Origin: Paenibacillus sp. SY21-1
Lineage (GTDB): Bacteria > Bacillota > Bacilli > Paenibacillales > Paenibacillaceae
Length of the DNA: 50,769 nt
NCBI RefSeq assembly: GCF_005222705.1
Contig: NZ_STGF01000040.1
Coordinates: 1 to 50,769 of the forward strand
Direction of reading: 5' to 3'
The notes under the pieces were generated by a model. It made no database searches. It was not told where the DNA came from and was given only the letters and a program-made list of their open reading frames with translations. A program made the translations under genes and the position numbers. This document shows positions 35,018 through 44,093 of the stretch, piece after piece. Every line of letters starts with the position of its first letter. Within the stretch, counting starts at the first letter, position 1.

Positions 35018-36532
35018 ATGTCACGCGACTCTTCATTGGAACGGAAGCTTTCTCTGGATGTGGAGGAAAATCTTAACCGGATTAAGGAGGCATTTCAGGG
35101 GAGTGACGATTTGATTGTATTCCAGTGGCAATACGGGCCGCAGCTAAGTCAGAAGGCGTTTGCCTTCTACTTCAAGACTCTGGTCGACCAAAACAACCTT
35201 CATTTTATGAAGGCGGCTCTGCAAGATCTGGTGCCGCATGTTGTCGGACCGGCAGAGGGCATTCAGTCGTATGATGTGGCAGCGTTTTTCGGCAATCACG
35301 GCGTTTCCTCCCAAGCCTCGGAGCTGCTGGAATCGTTGGAAGAAGTCATTGCTCATTTGCTGGAAGGCTACTATGTTATTTTGTTTGACGGCTGGGATGA
35401 GGCGCTGAGCTACCCGGCCAACGGACTTGAGCAGCGGAAGGTAACGGAACCGATAACCGAGCCGGTTGTGCAAGGCCCCCATATGTGCACGATTGAGGAT
35501 TTGGATACCAATGTAGGCATGATCCGGAATTTGCTGCGCTCGGCAAATCTGAAGTTTTCCTATTCATGGACGGGGGCGGAGACTCGTCGCAAGCTCGCAT
35601 ACGGTTATCTTGACGGGACGGTTGAGCCCGAGACGCTAGCTGAATTCAAGCGTCGGCTGGCCGAAGTCGGGGAGGAAGAAATACTGGAAACGTCATATTT
35701 GGAGGAGTGGCTAGGTGATTCGGCTTTGTCTCCTTTTCCGCAAGTCCGATATACGGAGCGGCCCGATACGGCCGTTGCCGCCCTGCTCGACGGGAAAATC
35801 GTTGCTATGCTTGATGGTACACCAACCATCCTAATTAGCCCTGTCAGCTTTTTTGAGTTTTTTGTATCAAGCGAGGATTATTACCAGCGCTCTGTTTTTT
35901 CATCGTTAATTCGCATGCTCCGCATAGGGGCGTTTATGATGGCCATTATGCTCCCAAGCAGCTATATCGCGTTGTCCACCTTCCACTCGGAATTAATTCC
36001 TACCGTTCTACTGCTTGCCCTTCTCGATACGAGGGAAGGTATTCCTTTTCCGGCGTTTGTCGAAGCTTTAATCATGGAGTTTTTTTTCGAGCTGTTGCGG
36101 GAGGCGGGCATTCGTTTGCCCCGCCCGATTGGTTCGGCTGTCAGTATCGTAGGCGCACTCGTAATCGGGCAGGCAGCGATTCAGGCCAAAATCGCTTCGC
36201 CGGCTATGGTGATCATCGTCTCGCTTACAGGCATCGCCTCCTTTGCGTTGCCGCAATACAGCATGGCGATTGCTGCCCGAATTATCCGATTCCCGCTTAT
36301 GTTTCTGGCAGCGACATTCGGCGGACTGGGCATCATGATTGGAATACTGCTCGCTCTGCTGCATTTGGCTTGCTTGCGCTCGATCGGCCGGCCGTATTTG
36401 TCTCCCGTCGCTCCGCTGGATATGGCGCAATTGCGCGATATCTTTATCGTTGTTCCTCGCAAGCTGCTGCTGCATCATCCGCGTAATCGCCATAGGCACA
36501 AGAAAGTGGAGGGAAGGAAGCGGGTTCATTGA
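35018..36532 (+). CDS. Spore germinant receptor A subunit (GerA family)
   Basis: Membrane protein of 504 residues. A hydrophilic N-terminal domain (about 1-290) carries GerA-family segments (DGWDEALSYPANGLEQRKVTEP cut here as DGWDEALSYP and RKVTEP; NVGMIRNLLRSANLK; IVAMLDGTPTILISPVSFFE). About five membrane helices follow (EGIPFPAFVEALIMEFFFELL is typical, seen as EGIPFPAFVE). It sits in the spore inner membrane and takes part in nutrient-triggered germination. The start is ATG, with AAGGAGG 9 nt upstream; the frame from 34982 is longer but lacks a site. It is the first gene of an A-C-D-B operon and overlaps the C-subunit gene by 4 bp. Confidence 0.92.
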   Translation: MSRDSSLERKLSLDVEENLNRIKEAFQGSDDLIVFQWQYGPQLSQKAFAFYFKTLVDQNNLHFMKAALQDLVPHVVGPAEGIQSYDVAAFFGNHGVSSQASELLESLEEVIAHLLEGYYVILFDGWDEALSYPANGLEQRKVTEPITEPVVQGPHMCTIEDLDTNVGMIRNLLRSANLKFSYSWTGAETRRKLAYGYLDGTVEPETLAEFKRRLAEVGEEEILETSYLEEWLGDSALSPFPQVRYTERPDTAVAALLDGKIVAMLDGTPTILISPVSFFEFFVSSEDYYQRSVFSSLIRMLRIGAFMMAIMLPSSYIALSTFHSELIPTVLLLALLDTREGIPFPAFVEALIMEFFFELLREAGIRLPRPIGSAVSIVGALVIGQAAIQAKIASPAMVIIVSLTGIASFALPQYSMAIAARIIRFPLMFLAATFGGLGIMIGILLALLHLACLRSIGRPYLSPVAPLDMAQLRDIFIVVPRKLLLHHPRNRHRHKKVEGRKRVH

Positions 36533-37695
36533 GACGGACGTTATTCGCGGCTGTATCCATCATGTGCTTGCTGCTGGCAACGGGCTGCTGGGATAAGGCG
36601 GAGTTGACGGAATACGGGTTTGTTCAAGCCGTTGCCCTTGATGCGGCGCCTGAAGGAAAGCTGGCGATGGCTACCCATTTTTACCGTCCAACGCCGAATG
36701 CGGATGAAAAAGGCGACTCGTCGACCGGCAAGGGGGTCACGATCAGAACGGAAGCGGACACGCTGCTTGAGGCGGAGCGGGACATATCGATCCATTTCGG
36801 ACGCAAATCGAAATGGGATCATATGCGCATTATTATCATCGGTGATAAGTTGGCCCGGACAAGCAATGTCGGAGATATCCTCGATTTCTTTATTAGGAGC
36901 CACGAGCCGCGTGAAACGATGTTTATCGTTATCGCCCAAGGCCGCGCAAGCCGGTTTCTGGAGTCCAAGCCGATCATTGAAACGACGATTGGACAGCAGC
37001 TGAGGAAAATGGAGGAATTCACTTACGAGTATGCGGCAAAAACGATAGACGTCACCTTAATTAATCTGGCCATCCAGTTCAAAAGCGAAACAGGCATTGT
37101 TTTGCTGCCTTACCTGTTCGCGTCAAATCCGAGCGAGGAAATATCGGTAGCGGGCTTGGCATTAATGAAAAATGGCAGAATGACCGGCAATCTGATTACG
37201 CCTTCCGATACCGAAATGCTGCTTATGCTGTTGAATCAGTATAAAAAAGGAGTGCTGGAATTTCCGTGCGACGGTTCGGCAACCAAAGACCGGAAGATGG
37301 AGTCGTTCGAGGTAACCTCGTTGTCGACCCGCTTGAAGCCTGTTGTGCGGGGGGAAGCTTTGTCGGTGGATGTTCATACAAAAATCAAAGGTTCGATCGG
37401 GGAGCTGCGCTGCTCAACCTTAAAAAGCGAAGCGGACGGCGAGCGCTTTCAATCCAAAGTGAGCGAGCATGTGAAAACAAGAATGGAAGCGATCGTAGCC
37501 AAGCTGCAAAAGCAGCAAATCGATGCTTTAGGCATCGGCAATAAAATATATGGAAAGCATCCGCAGCTTTGGAAAGCATGGAAGCCGACATGGGACGACC
37601 GGTTCGCCCGAACCGGCTTTCATTTTGAAGTGGAGGTGGACATGCTGAACACAGGATCAAAATCGGGCATACCGTTTGGAAAAGAGGACGATTAG
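36529..37695 (+). CDS. Spore germinant receptor C subunit (Ger(x)C lipoprotein)
   Basis: Lipoprotein of 388 residues with signal peptide and lipobox LLATGC (lipidated Cys20, directly followed by WDKAEL, the family hallmark). The body contains the expected three-domain GerC features (IHFGRKSKWDHMRIIIIG, FFIRSHEPRETMFIVIAQG). It should be anchored on the outer face of the inner spore membrane next to the A and B subunits. The start is TTG, overlapping the A gene stop by 4 bp, so translation is coupled. Confidence 0.92.
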   Translation: MRRTLFAAVSIMCLLLATGCWDKAELTEYGFVQAVALDAAPEGKLAMATHFYRPTPNADEKGDSSTGKGVTIRTEADTLLEAERDISIHFGRKSKWDHMRIIIIGDKLARTSNVGDILDFFIRSHEPRETMFIVIAQGRASRFLESKPIIETTIGQQLRKMEEFTYEYAAKTIDVTLINLAIQFKSETGIVLLPYLFASNPSEEISVAGLALMKNGRMTGNLITPSDTEMLLMLLNQYKKGVLEFPCDGSATKDRKMESFEVTSLSTRLKPVVRGEALSVDVHTKIKGSIGELRCSTLKSEADGERFQSKVSEHVKTRMEAIVAKLQKQQIDALGIGNKIYGKHPQLWKAWKPTWDDRFARTGFHFEVEVDMLNTGSKSGIPFGKEDD

Positions 37696-37696
37696 C

Positions 37697-37942
37697 ATGA
37701 CAATCAAGCTGATTTTTATGGCGCTTGCAGGCGCGTCGATTGCCGTTTATGACCGGCCTGGATGGAAGAAGGCGGGCAGCCGAGAGAAATGGTTGTACAG
37801 CTTGCTGCTGATCATCATTGCCTATTTGGGCTGCATGTTTGCATTTGACGCCGATTGGCCGAACTTGGATGAGCTGATGGGCTATTTTTTTGCTGCGCCT
37901 TCGGCCCGTTTATTCTCGCTGCTAACCGGGGAGGGAGGGTGA
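37697..37942 (+). CDS. Small membrane protein of the receptor operon (D-subunit-like)
   Basis: Protein of 81 residues with two hydrophobic segments (about 2-17, LIFMALAGASIAVY, and about 30-50, LYSLLLIIIAYLGCMF). It lies between the C and B genes with 1- and 3-bp gaps. Some Bacillus germinant receptor operons encode small two-helix D subunits that modulate germination, and this fits by size, topology and location. Sequence similarity cannot be judged here. A longer in-frame start at 37676 lies inside the C gene. Confidence 0.7.
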   Translation: MTIKLIFMALAGASIAVYDRPGWKKAGSREKWLYSLLLIIIAYLGCMFAFDADWPNLDELMGYFFAAPSARLFSLLTGEGG

Positions 37943-37945
37943 AGC

Positions 37946-39061
37946 ATGCAGAAGCGGGAACAAATCAGCTCCGCACAGCTGGGGCTGCTATTTTTTGCAG
38001 GCATGACGGGTTCCTCCATTGCGCTTATTCCCGGTTCTCTTGCCGGAGCCGCCGGCAATGGAGCATGGATTTCATTGCTTATCGCGTTTTTATTCGGCCT
38101 GCTGTTTTTGGCCGCTATCGTATATTTGCATCAACGCTACGAGGGCAAGGGTTTTGTGGAATATGGCCGGACGGCGCTGGGGACGGGGCTGATGGCTGTT
38201 CTCTGCATTTCGTATATCGGTGCAATGTTTTGGCAGGTGGCCATTATTGTGGTCGAGGTAAGCGGTTTTTTTAAAAGCACGATGCTGCTCGATACGCCAA
38301 GCTACGCGATTAATGGCTTGTTTTTTCTCGTCATTGCGCTGACGGCGCGTGCGGGAATCGAGGTAATGGCCAGAATGTTCGTCATTCTCGTCGTCGTCAT
38401 GATCGGTTTCATCGTTCTGGTCTGGCTGCTCGTCTCGCCGAACTATCACTTTGACTATTTGCTGCCGGTCATGCCGGACGGAATCAGGCCGATCTTGCAT
38501 GGCGCCTATATCGCCTATGGTTTTCCTTACGTCGAGGTGGTGCTCTATGCGACGCTTTTTCCTTTTGTGCGAGAACAAAGCAGAAAGAAGATCGGCAAAA
38601 CGCTGTTTCTTGCGTTATTGTTCAACGGAGTGGCGCTGTTGGCCTCCATCGTATTAACGTTAAGCGTGCTCGGTCCGTTGGCGGGCGAAATGAAATATTC
38701 GCTCTATGTGCTGGCGAGGCTCATTTTTGTACAGGAAATCATTGAACGCATTGAATCGGTCGTCGGCTTTTCGTTAATCGTCGGCTCCTATATGAAAACA
38801 AGCCTGCTGCTGTTTGTACTCACTAACGTACTTTCCCAATTGTTTAAGCTAAAAGACGATCGTCTTCTGACCTTCCCGATTGCATTCATTTGTCTTTTGC
38901 TTTCGGTAACGATGTACAGAAATGAAATGTCCTTCATGGAGGACGGCTACAAGGTCTGGCTGGTGTTTATCAACGTCGCCTATGTTTTGCCCGTGCTGAT
39001 CATCGTTGCGGCTACACTGTTTCGGGGCATAGGCAAACGCTTGAAGTCGGCGAATCATTAG
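37946..39061 (+). CDS. Spore germinant receptor B subunit (GerB permease family)
   Basis: Membrane protein of 371 residues with about ten helices and the APC-superfamily fold of GerB proteins. It starts with QISSAQLGLLFFAGMTGSSI, the usual entry motif, and contains GAYIAYGFPYVEVVLYATLFP in the middle (seen as GAYIAYGFPYVEVV). B subunits bind germinants and form part of the receptor. The start is ATG after GGAGGG, 3 bp after the small membrane protein gene. A terminator-like hairpin follows its stop. Confidence 0.92.
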   Translation: MQKREQISSAQLGLLFFAGMTGSSIALIPGSLAGAAGNGAWISLLIAFLFGLLFLAAIVYLHQRYEGKGFVEYGRTALGTGLMAVLCISYIGAMFWQVAIIVVEVSGFFKSTMLLDTPSYAINGLFFLVIALTARAGIEVMARMFVILVVVMIGFIVLVWLLVSPNYHFDYLLPVMPDGIRPILHGAYIAYGFPYVEVVLYATLFPFVREQSRKKIGKTLFLALLFNGVALLASIVLTLSVLGPLAGEMKYSLYVLARLIFVQEIIERIESVVGFSLIVGSYMKTSLLLFVLTNVLSQLFKLKDDRLLTFPIAFICLLLSVTMYRNEMSFMEDGYKVWLVFINVAYVLPVLIIVAATLFRGIGKRLKSANH

Positions 39062-39102
39062 AAAAGCCTGCCTAACCGCCGTGAAGACGGTCTGGGCAGG
39101 CT
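39061..39102 (-). terminator. Terminator between gerB-like and amt genes
   Basis: The stem AGCCTGCC / GGCAGGCT with an inner CCGCCGT/ACGG pairing (39065-39102) is followed by TTTT on the minus strand, so it best fits the amt gene. It may also stop the plus-strand ger transcript. Confidence 0.6.
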
Positions 39103-39113
39103 GCGATAGCGCA

Positions 39114-40412
39114 CTAGGATTTGCGGTTGGTAATTCGGTCCAGATCCAGAAAGTCGTGCTCCTGGCTATACGCGGGAACGCCGTGAATGCCCACGTCAAG
39201 TCCGATAAGCTCCTCGTCCTTCGATACGCGTACCGGCATGACCTTGCGAATCAGCCATAAAGTTCCCCATGTCAACGCAAAGCCCCAGACAGATACGGTA
39301 GCCAGTCCCAACGCCTGTACGCCAAGCAGACTCCATCCACCGCCGTAAAATAGCCCATAGTAGCCTTTGCCGACCTCGCCTGCAAGCTCCGGCAGCGCGA
39401 ACAAGCCGACGGCGAGCGTCCCGATGCTGCCGCTTACTCCGTGTACCGCAAAAGCTCCGACCGGATCGTCGATTTGCTTGCTTTCCAGCCATTCGGTAGC
39501 AAGCACCATAGCTATGCCGCTAACCGCCCCGATGCCGATGGCCGCACCGTCCGAGACAAAGGCGCAGCCTGCGGTGATGCCCACCAGCCCGGCCAGCGAG
39601 CCGTTAATGACCATCGGCGGGTCCGCTTTTTTATAGCGGAACATCGTAAACAGGATACAGCTTGCGCCGCCCGCGGCCGCGGACAGCATCGTTGCAATCG
39701 CGATATGGCCGATGGAGCTGTTCGTGGCGCTCAGCGTGCTTCCTGCATTAAAGCCGAACCAGCCAAACCAGAGAATAAACGCGCCGACCGACGCAAGCGG
39801 CAAGTTCGAGGGCGGCACGATATTGACCTTGCCGTCAGCGCTGAATTTGCCGATACGCGGACCGATAAACATGGCTGCGGCAAGGGCCGCGCAGCCGCCT
39901 AGCGCGTGAATAACGGCCGAGCCTGCAAAATCGATCATGCCCAGCTTGCCGATAAAGCCGTTTGCCGACCATACCCAATGCCCGGCGAGCGGGTAGATCA
40001 GGCCAGTCATGGCAATGGCCAGCAGAATGTAAGCGCGGAAATGAATTCGCTCCGCCACGGCTCCGGAGACGATTGAAATAACGGCAATGACAAACGCGCA
40101 TTGAAAAAGCCAATACGTTTCATGCGAAATGTTGAGATCGATATGCGATAAATCGCCTTTAATAAGAAACCCGGTCGTGCCGAACAGCCCGCCGACATCC
40201 TTGCCGTACATAAGCGCAAAGCCGACGAAATAGAAGACGAGCGCACCAAAGGCGATATCGACAAACACCTTCATAATGATGCTGACCGCGTTTTTCTGTC
40301 TGACGAAGCCTGCCTCAAGCAAAGCGAAGCCGCCCTCCATCAACAGAATCATGGCTGCTGTGAGGACGACCCATATGGTGTCAAGTCCCTTGGACAATTC
40401 GAGGATGTCCAT
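39114..40412 (-). CDS. amt: Ammonium transporter (Amt family)
   Basis: Membrane protein of 432 residues with about eleven helices. It carries the Amt signature (FAGSAVIHALGGCAALAAA, in part the DFAGSxVVH-type motif) and the second-half histidine region (GAFAVHGVSGSIGTLAVG), which supply the pore histidines. It conducts ammonia/ammonium across the cell membrane. The start is ATG with CGGAGATG upstream. The usual glnK/PII partner gene is not adjacent. A full-consensus promoter (40473-40502) overlaps a palindrome, so regulated expression is likely. Confidence 0.93.
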   Translation of the reverse strand: MDILELSKGLDTIWVVLTAAMILLMEGGFALLEAGFVRQKNAVSIIMKVFVDIAFGALVFYFVGFALMYGKDVGGLFGTTGFLIKGDLSHIDLNISHETYWLFQCAFVIAVISIVSGAVAERIHFRAYILLAIAMTGLIYPLAGHWVWSANGFIGKLGMIDFAGSAVIHALGGCAALAAAMFIGPRIGKFSADGKVNIVPPSNLPLASVGAFILWFGWFGFNAGSTLSATNSSIGHIAIATMLSAAAGGASCILFTMFRYKKADPPMVINGSLAGLVGITAGCAFVSDGAAIGIGAVSGIAMVLATEWLESKQIDDPVGAFAVHGVSGSIGTLAVGLFALPELAGEVGKGYYGLFYGGGWSLLGVQALGLATVSVWGFALTWGTLWLIRKVMPVRVSKDEELIGLDVGIHGVPAYSQEHDFLDLDRITNRKS

Positions 40413-40472
40413 GTATTCATCTCCGATCGTGAATAAAATGCGTAGGTTGTCTCTTTCTCTAATCCGTTCATC

Positions 40473-40508
40473 ATTATAATGAGGACAAGTCAGCTATGTC
40501 AACGTTGA
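40473..40508 (-). promoter_or_regulatory. amt promoter with overlapping palindrome
   Basis: On the minus strand: TTGACA (40502-40497), 18-nt spacer, TATAAT (40478-40473). A perfect 10-bp palindrome TCAACGTTGA (40499-40508) overlaps the -35 box, where a repressor could act. It does not fit the GlnR/TnrA consensus well. Confidence 0.7.
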
Positions 40509-40580
40509 ACGTAATGTAAATTGACGTAGTTTTCAAATTGGTGAAATTTGGCCTGTCTTCCCTCCGTCTAGAGGCTGAGA

Positions 40581-40594
40581 CCGATTTCAATCGG
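40581..40594. promoter_or_regulatory. Inverted repeat upstream of liaF, candidate LiaR site
   Basis: CCGATT-TC-AATCGG, a perfect 6-bp inverted repeat 74 nt upstream of liaF. A TATACT -10 candidate lies at 40625-40630 with only a weak -35 (TTTAAC). The operon is expected to be autoregulated by LiaR, but the match to a known LiaR box is not established. Confidence 0.35.
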
Positions 40595-40667
40595 CCGTCC
40601 CTTTAACGGCTTGCGTCTGTCCGCTATACTGTAAATACAAACGATGACATGCAAGGGGTGAGGCAAA

Positions 40668-41714
40668 ATGAATGGCAGATTTACAAACCGGTTGTTCACC
40701 GGGTTAATCGTAATCAGCATCGGCATTCTTTTTTTGCTGAGACAGACGGGATATATCGAGTTTAGTCTCGGCTATGCCATTCGTACGTTTTGGCCGGTTA
40801 TTCTGATCGTAATCGGCGTTCGGGGGCTGCTGTCCTTGAAAGAATACGGAACCGGCTCTATCTGGGGAGGACTCGTTCCGTTGATTGTCGGCGTAGTGTT
40901 TTTAGGCCGCAATCTGGATTGGTTCGAATGGTCGATCAGCGATCTCGTTCCTTATATTTGGCCAATCGTCATTATTATAATCGGCATCAACGTCATTTGG
41001 CGCCCAAAGCGCAAAAGCCAACCGCCGGAGGAAGAATGGAAGTCTTACGGCTCTTATGACAACGATTCTCCGATTCCGCCGGCGCCTCCGCTTCATCCGG
41101 ACCCTACCAAGCAGCCGATCAATCTGGCCAAAGAGCCCTTGGAGCCGGAAAAAGCCGGAAGCGCGCAAAATTCGACGGGAACCGGCTATCAGGAGTACGG
41201 CAGCAAGTTCAAGGAATGGAAGAAGGAGCAGAAGAAGCATTACAAGCAATGGGAAAACGATCAAAAGGCTGCCAGCAAGAGCAAACGCAGATTTGGCGAA
41301 GAGCATGTGGAATGGTGGAACAGCAGCGATCCGAGCGTTCAGACGAGGTCGGGGTTTATCGGCGACATTCATATCGGACAGGACTATTGGGATTTAAAGC
41401 CGATGAACATTTCCCATTTTATCGGGGATACCGTGCTGGATTTGACGAAGGCGCATGTCGCGACGGGGGAAACGAAGGTGTGCATATCCTCATTTATCGG
41501 CGATGTCAAAGTGTATGTGCCAAATGATTTTGAAGTGGGCATTGAGGTAGTATCCAGCGCGTTTATCGGCGACGTGAAGGTGCTCGGCCGCAAGGAAGGC
41601 GGAATGTTCAATCATTTTAATATGCAATCGCCAAGGTATGCCGAGGCGGACAAACGAATCAAGCTGGTGGTCAGCACCTTTATCGGCGACGTTCGCGTTA
41701 CAAAGGTAGGGTGA
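40668..41714 (+). CDS. liaF: LiaF-type membrane regulator of envelope stress
   Basis: Protein of 348 residues. Four membrane helices lie in the first ~110 residues, followed by a long charged linker and a C-terminal LiaF domain in which the turn FIGD recurs five times (GFIGDIH, HFIGDTV, SFIGDVK, AFIGDVK, TFIGDVR). These mark successive strands of a beta-helix-like domain. LiaF inhibits the LiaS/LiaR two-component system when the envelope is intact. The start is ATG after AAGGGGTGAGG. It leads the liaFSR operon, with liaS 7 bp downstream. Confidence 0.9.
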   Translation: MNGRFTNRLFTGLIVISIGILFLLRQTGYIEFSLGYAIRTFWPVILIVIGVRGLLSLKEYGTGSIWGGLVPLIVGVVFLGRNLDWFEWSISDLVPYIWPIVIIIIGINVIWRPKRKSQPPEEEWKSYGSYDNDSPIPPAPPLHPDPTKQPINLAKEPLEPEKAGSAQNSTGTGYQEYGSKFKEWKKEQKKHYKQWENDQKAASKSKRRFGEEHVEWWNSSDPSVQTRSGFIGDIHIGQDYWDLKPMNISHFIGDTVLDLTKAHVATGETKVCISSFIGDVKVYVPNDFEVGIEVVSSAFIGDVKVLGRKEGGMFNHFNMQSPRYAEADKRIKLVVSTFIGDVRVTKVG

Positions 41715-41721
41715 GCTTGCG

Positions 41722-42756
41722 ATGATGGTTCGTTTTCTAAGGGGCGGCAAATGGCAGATCATCGGCATGTTCGTCCTCATCTCGTCGATTGCGCTGCTGC
41801 TCGCGGCAGCGTCATGGATGGCGATTATCAAGGAAGCTTCCCGGACGGAAGCGGTCATTGTGGCCGCTGCCGTCTTCCTTGCGGTTAGCGCCGGCGCGGG
41901 CTACTGGGCCGCACAGCGCATCGGCCGCGGGATTGACACCCTTCATCTCGCGCTGAAGCAGGCGGCGAACGGGAACTATGAAGTCCGGATAACGGATAGC
42001 GCCAACGGCTCTTTTATGGAAGTGTATCGTGAATTTAACGAGCTTGCGGAGCAAATGGAGGAGAAGATGACCTGGCTGCAGCAAAAAGGCGAGGAGCAAG
42101 TGCTGCTTGAAGCCGCCTCCAACGAAGCGGCCGTACTGGAGGAGCGCAAGCGGCTTGCCCGGGATTTGCACGATACGGTGAGTCAGCAGCTGTTCGCCAT
42201 TCATATGTGCGCTTCGTCGCTGTCCAAGCTGCAGCAGGTGGATCGCGAGCGTGCGGAGTCGGTGATGGAGCAGCTGGTGCAGATGTCGAATCTGGCCCAA
42301 AAGCAAATGAGAAATTTTATTGCGCAATTGCGCCCGATGGAGCTTGAAGGCCGTACGCTTGATGAAGCGCTGGGCAAATGGTTTCCGGACTACTGCCGGC
42401 AGAACAATCTGCAGGGGGAGCTTGAATGGCGGCTGAAGGAGCGATTATCCGAAGCGAAGGAGCATCAGCTGTTTCTAATTGCGCAGGAGGCGCTCGCCAA
42501 TATCGTCAAGCATGCGGAGGCCGCCGGCTGCATCCTCACTTTGTCGGAGAATGAGCGTCAAGTCATGATGATTTTGCAGGATGACGGGAAGGGCTTTAAG
42601 GCGGATGCAGTGAAACGGGGCTCTTACGGCTTGTCTACGATGCAGGAAAGGGCGCTTAAGCTCGGCGGAGCGGCCGAGATATGGAGCAAGCCCGGCAGCG
42701 GTACGAGAGTGAAGGTTACAATTCCAAAAATGGTGCGGGGAGAGCATGAAGCATGA
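41722..42756 (+). CDS. liaS: LiaS-type sensor histidine kinase
   Basis: Kinase of 344 residues. Two membrane helices (about 13-34 and 45-63) have almost no extracellular loop between them (an intramembrane-sensing kinase). A HAMP-like linker, a HisKA_3 dimerisation domain with phospho-accepting His150 (RLARDLHDTVSQQ) and a HATPase_c domain (DDGKGF, SYGLSTMQERA) follow. It responds to cell-wall-active antibiotics and phosphorylates LiaR. It overlaps liaR by 4 bp (ATGA). Confidence 0.9.
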   Translation: MMVRFLRGGKWQIIGMFVLISSIALLLAAASWMAIIKEASRTEAVIVAAAVFLAVSAGAGYWAAQRIGRGIDTLHLALKQAANGNYEVRITDSANGSFMEVYREFNELAEQMEEKMTWLQQKGEEQVLLEAASNEAAVLEERKRLARDLHDTVSQQLFAIHMCASSLSKLQQVDRERAESVMEQLVQMSNLAQKQMRNFIAQLRPMELEGRTLDEALGKWFPDYCRQNNLQGELEWRLKERLSEAKEHQLFLIAQEALANIVKHAEAAGCILTLSENERQVMMILQDDGKGFKADAVKRGSYGLSTMQERALKLGGAAEIWSKPGSGTRVKVTIPKMVRGEHEA

Positions 42757-43418
42757 GCGAAACAACAGTGATCAAGGTCATGATCGTTGACGATCATGAT
42801 ATGGTAAGAACGGGACTGCGCACTTATTTGATGCTTGAGCCCAAGCTGGAGGCGGTCGCCGAAGCCGGCAGCGGTCAAGCTGCGATCGATACACTGGCGG
42901 CTTTGACGCCGGAGCGCAGGCCCGATATTATTCTGATGGATTTAATGATGCCTGGAATGGACGGCATTGAGACGACAAGGCAAGTCATTGCCGCTTATCC
43001 CGATATGAAGATCGTTATGCTGACCAGCTTCCTGGAGGATGACAAGGTGTATGGGGCGATTGAAGCGGGCGCAGTCAGCTATGTGCTTAAAACGGTGTCC
43101 GCCGAAGAGTTGATCTATGCGATAACCGGAGCTTATAAGGGGATGCCCGTCATGACGGCCGACGTCTCTCAGGCGCTGACGCGCGGTCTTCGGCAGCGAA
43201 ATGCGCAGTCCGGAGACGAGGGGCTGACCGAGCGGGAAAAAGAGGTGCTGCTGCTGATTGCCGAGGGAATGTCGAATAAGGAAATCGCCGAGGAGCTTCA
43301 CATCAGCATCAAGACGGTCAAAACGCACGTCAGCAACCTGCTGATGAAATGCGAGCAAGAGGATCGGACCCAGCTTGCCGTGCTGGCGCACCGAAAAGGC
43401 TGGGCTGGACGCACATAA
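42753..43418 (+). CDS. liaR: LiaR-type response regulator (NarL/FixJ family)
   Basis: Response regulator of 221 residues. The receiver domain has the acidic pocket Asp13-Asp14 and phospho-acceptor Asp63 (ILMDLMMPGMDG). A LuxR-type HTH (about 150-215, LTEREKEVLLLIAEGMSNKE) follows. It is activated by LiaS and expected to control envelope-stress genes and its own operon. It is translationally coupled to liaS. Confidence 0.92.
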   Translation: MSETTVIKVMIVDDHDMVRTGLRTYLMLEPKLEAVAEAGSGQAAIDTLAALTPERRPDIILMDLMMPGMDGIETTRQVIAAYPDMKIVMLTSFLEDDKVYGAIEAGAVSYVLKTVSAEELIYAITGAYKGMPVMTADVSQALTRGLRQRNAQSGDEGLTEREKEVLLLIAEGMSNKEIAEELHISIKTVKTHVSNLLMKCEQEDRTQLAVLAHRKGWAGRT

Positions 43419-43481
43419 AGCGGCTTGCGGCGGGCATACTATGCTCAGCAGAATAAGCTGGAATGAAAAGGAGCGACCGCC

Positions 43482-43895
43482 ATGATACCCATTTCCTCCG
43501 TGCTGGAAGCGAGGGAGCATCATTTTCTGGACACGCTGCACGCGCTCGAATCCCAGCGCTTTGCGCTGGGCGGCAATTGGGACTACGACCGCGGATCGTT
43601 CGACCGTCCGCTTGACGAGGAGAGAAAGGTATGGCTCCGCATCCCGTTTGAGGTCACTATCGGCCATATCGACGTGGAGTCGGCGGATACCGATGCCCGC
43701 ATCAAGCTTGGAACACCGTATGTGCTCAGGCATGAATACCGCGAGGGCAATGATCCCGAGGCTTCGTTTCGCGTGATGGGTGCGTTGTTCGATCAGTTTC
43801 AGTCTCCCTCCGATCCTGACGCCGAGGTGGAGCCCCATTTTGTCGAGCTGGCCAAGGAAGCGCTGCAGGAGGCCGAACGGATTTTGACTGTATGA
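43482..43895 (+). CDS. YugN-like family protein
   Basis: Protein of 137 residues with a single-domain YugN-like sequence (GGNWDYDRGSFDRPLDEE, VWLRIPFEVTIGHID, VEPHFVELAKEALQEAERIL). It is soluble, with no signal peptide. The family is conserved in Bacillales and its function is unknown. The start is ATG with AAAAGGAG upstream. It lies 63 bp after liaR and could be read from that operon. A strong terminator follows. Confidence 0.8.
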   Translation: MIPISSVLEAREHHFLDTLHALESQRFALGGNWDYDRGSFDRPLDEERKVWLRIPFEVTIGHIDVESADTDARIKLGTPYVLRHEYREGNDPEASFRVMGALFDQFQSPSDPDAEVEPHFVELAKEALQEAERILTV

Positions 43896-43922
43896 GCAGT
43901 CGCGTAAAAGCTGAAACTTTTT

Positions 43923-43962
43923 AAAAAAAGCGTTACCAATCCTTGTATTGGTACGTTTTTTT
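43923..43962. terminator. Bidirectional terminator after the yugN-like gene
   Basis: CGTTACCAAT / ATTGGTACG stem (one bulged base) flanked by seven A on the left and eight T on the right. Confidence 0.85.
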
Positions 43963-44093
43963 TATTTTCGTTTAAATTCCTTTTAATCTTAATTTAAGGT
44001 AGAATGTGCATGATAGAGATAATTCAATTGGCACGCTGCAAGGCGGATAAGCCGGTGGCGTTTAATGCAATAGGGTTTAAGGAGGAGAAGAAG

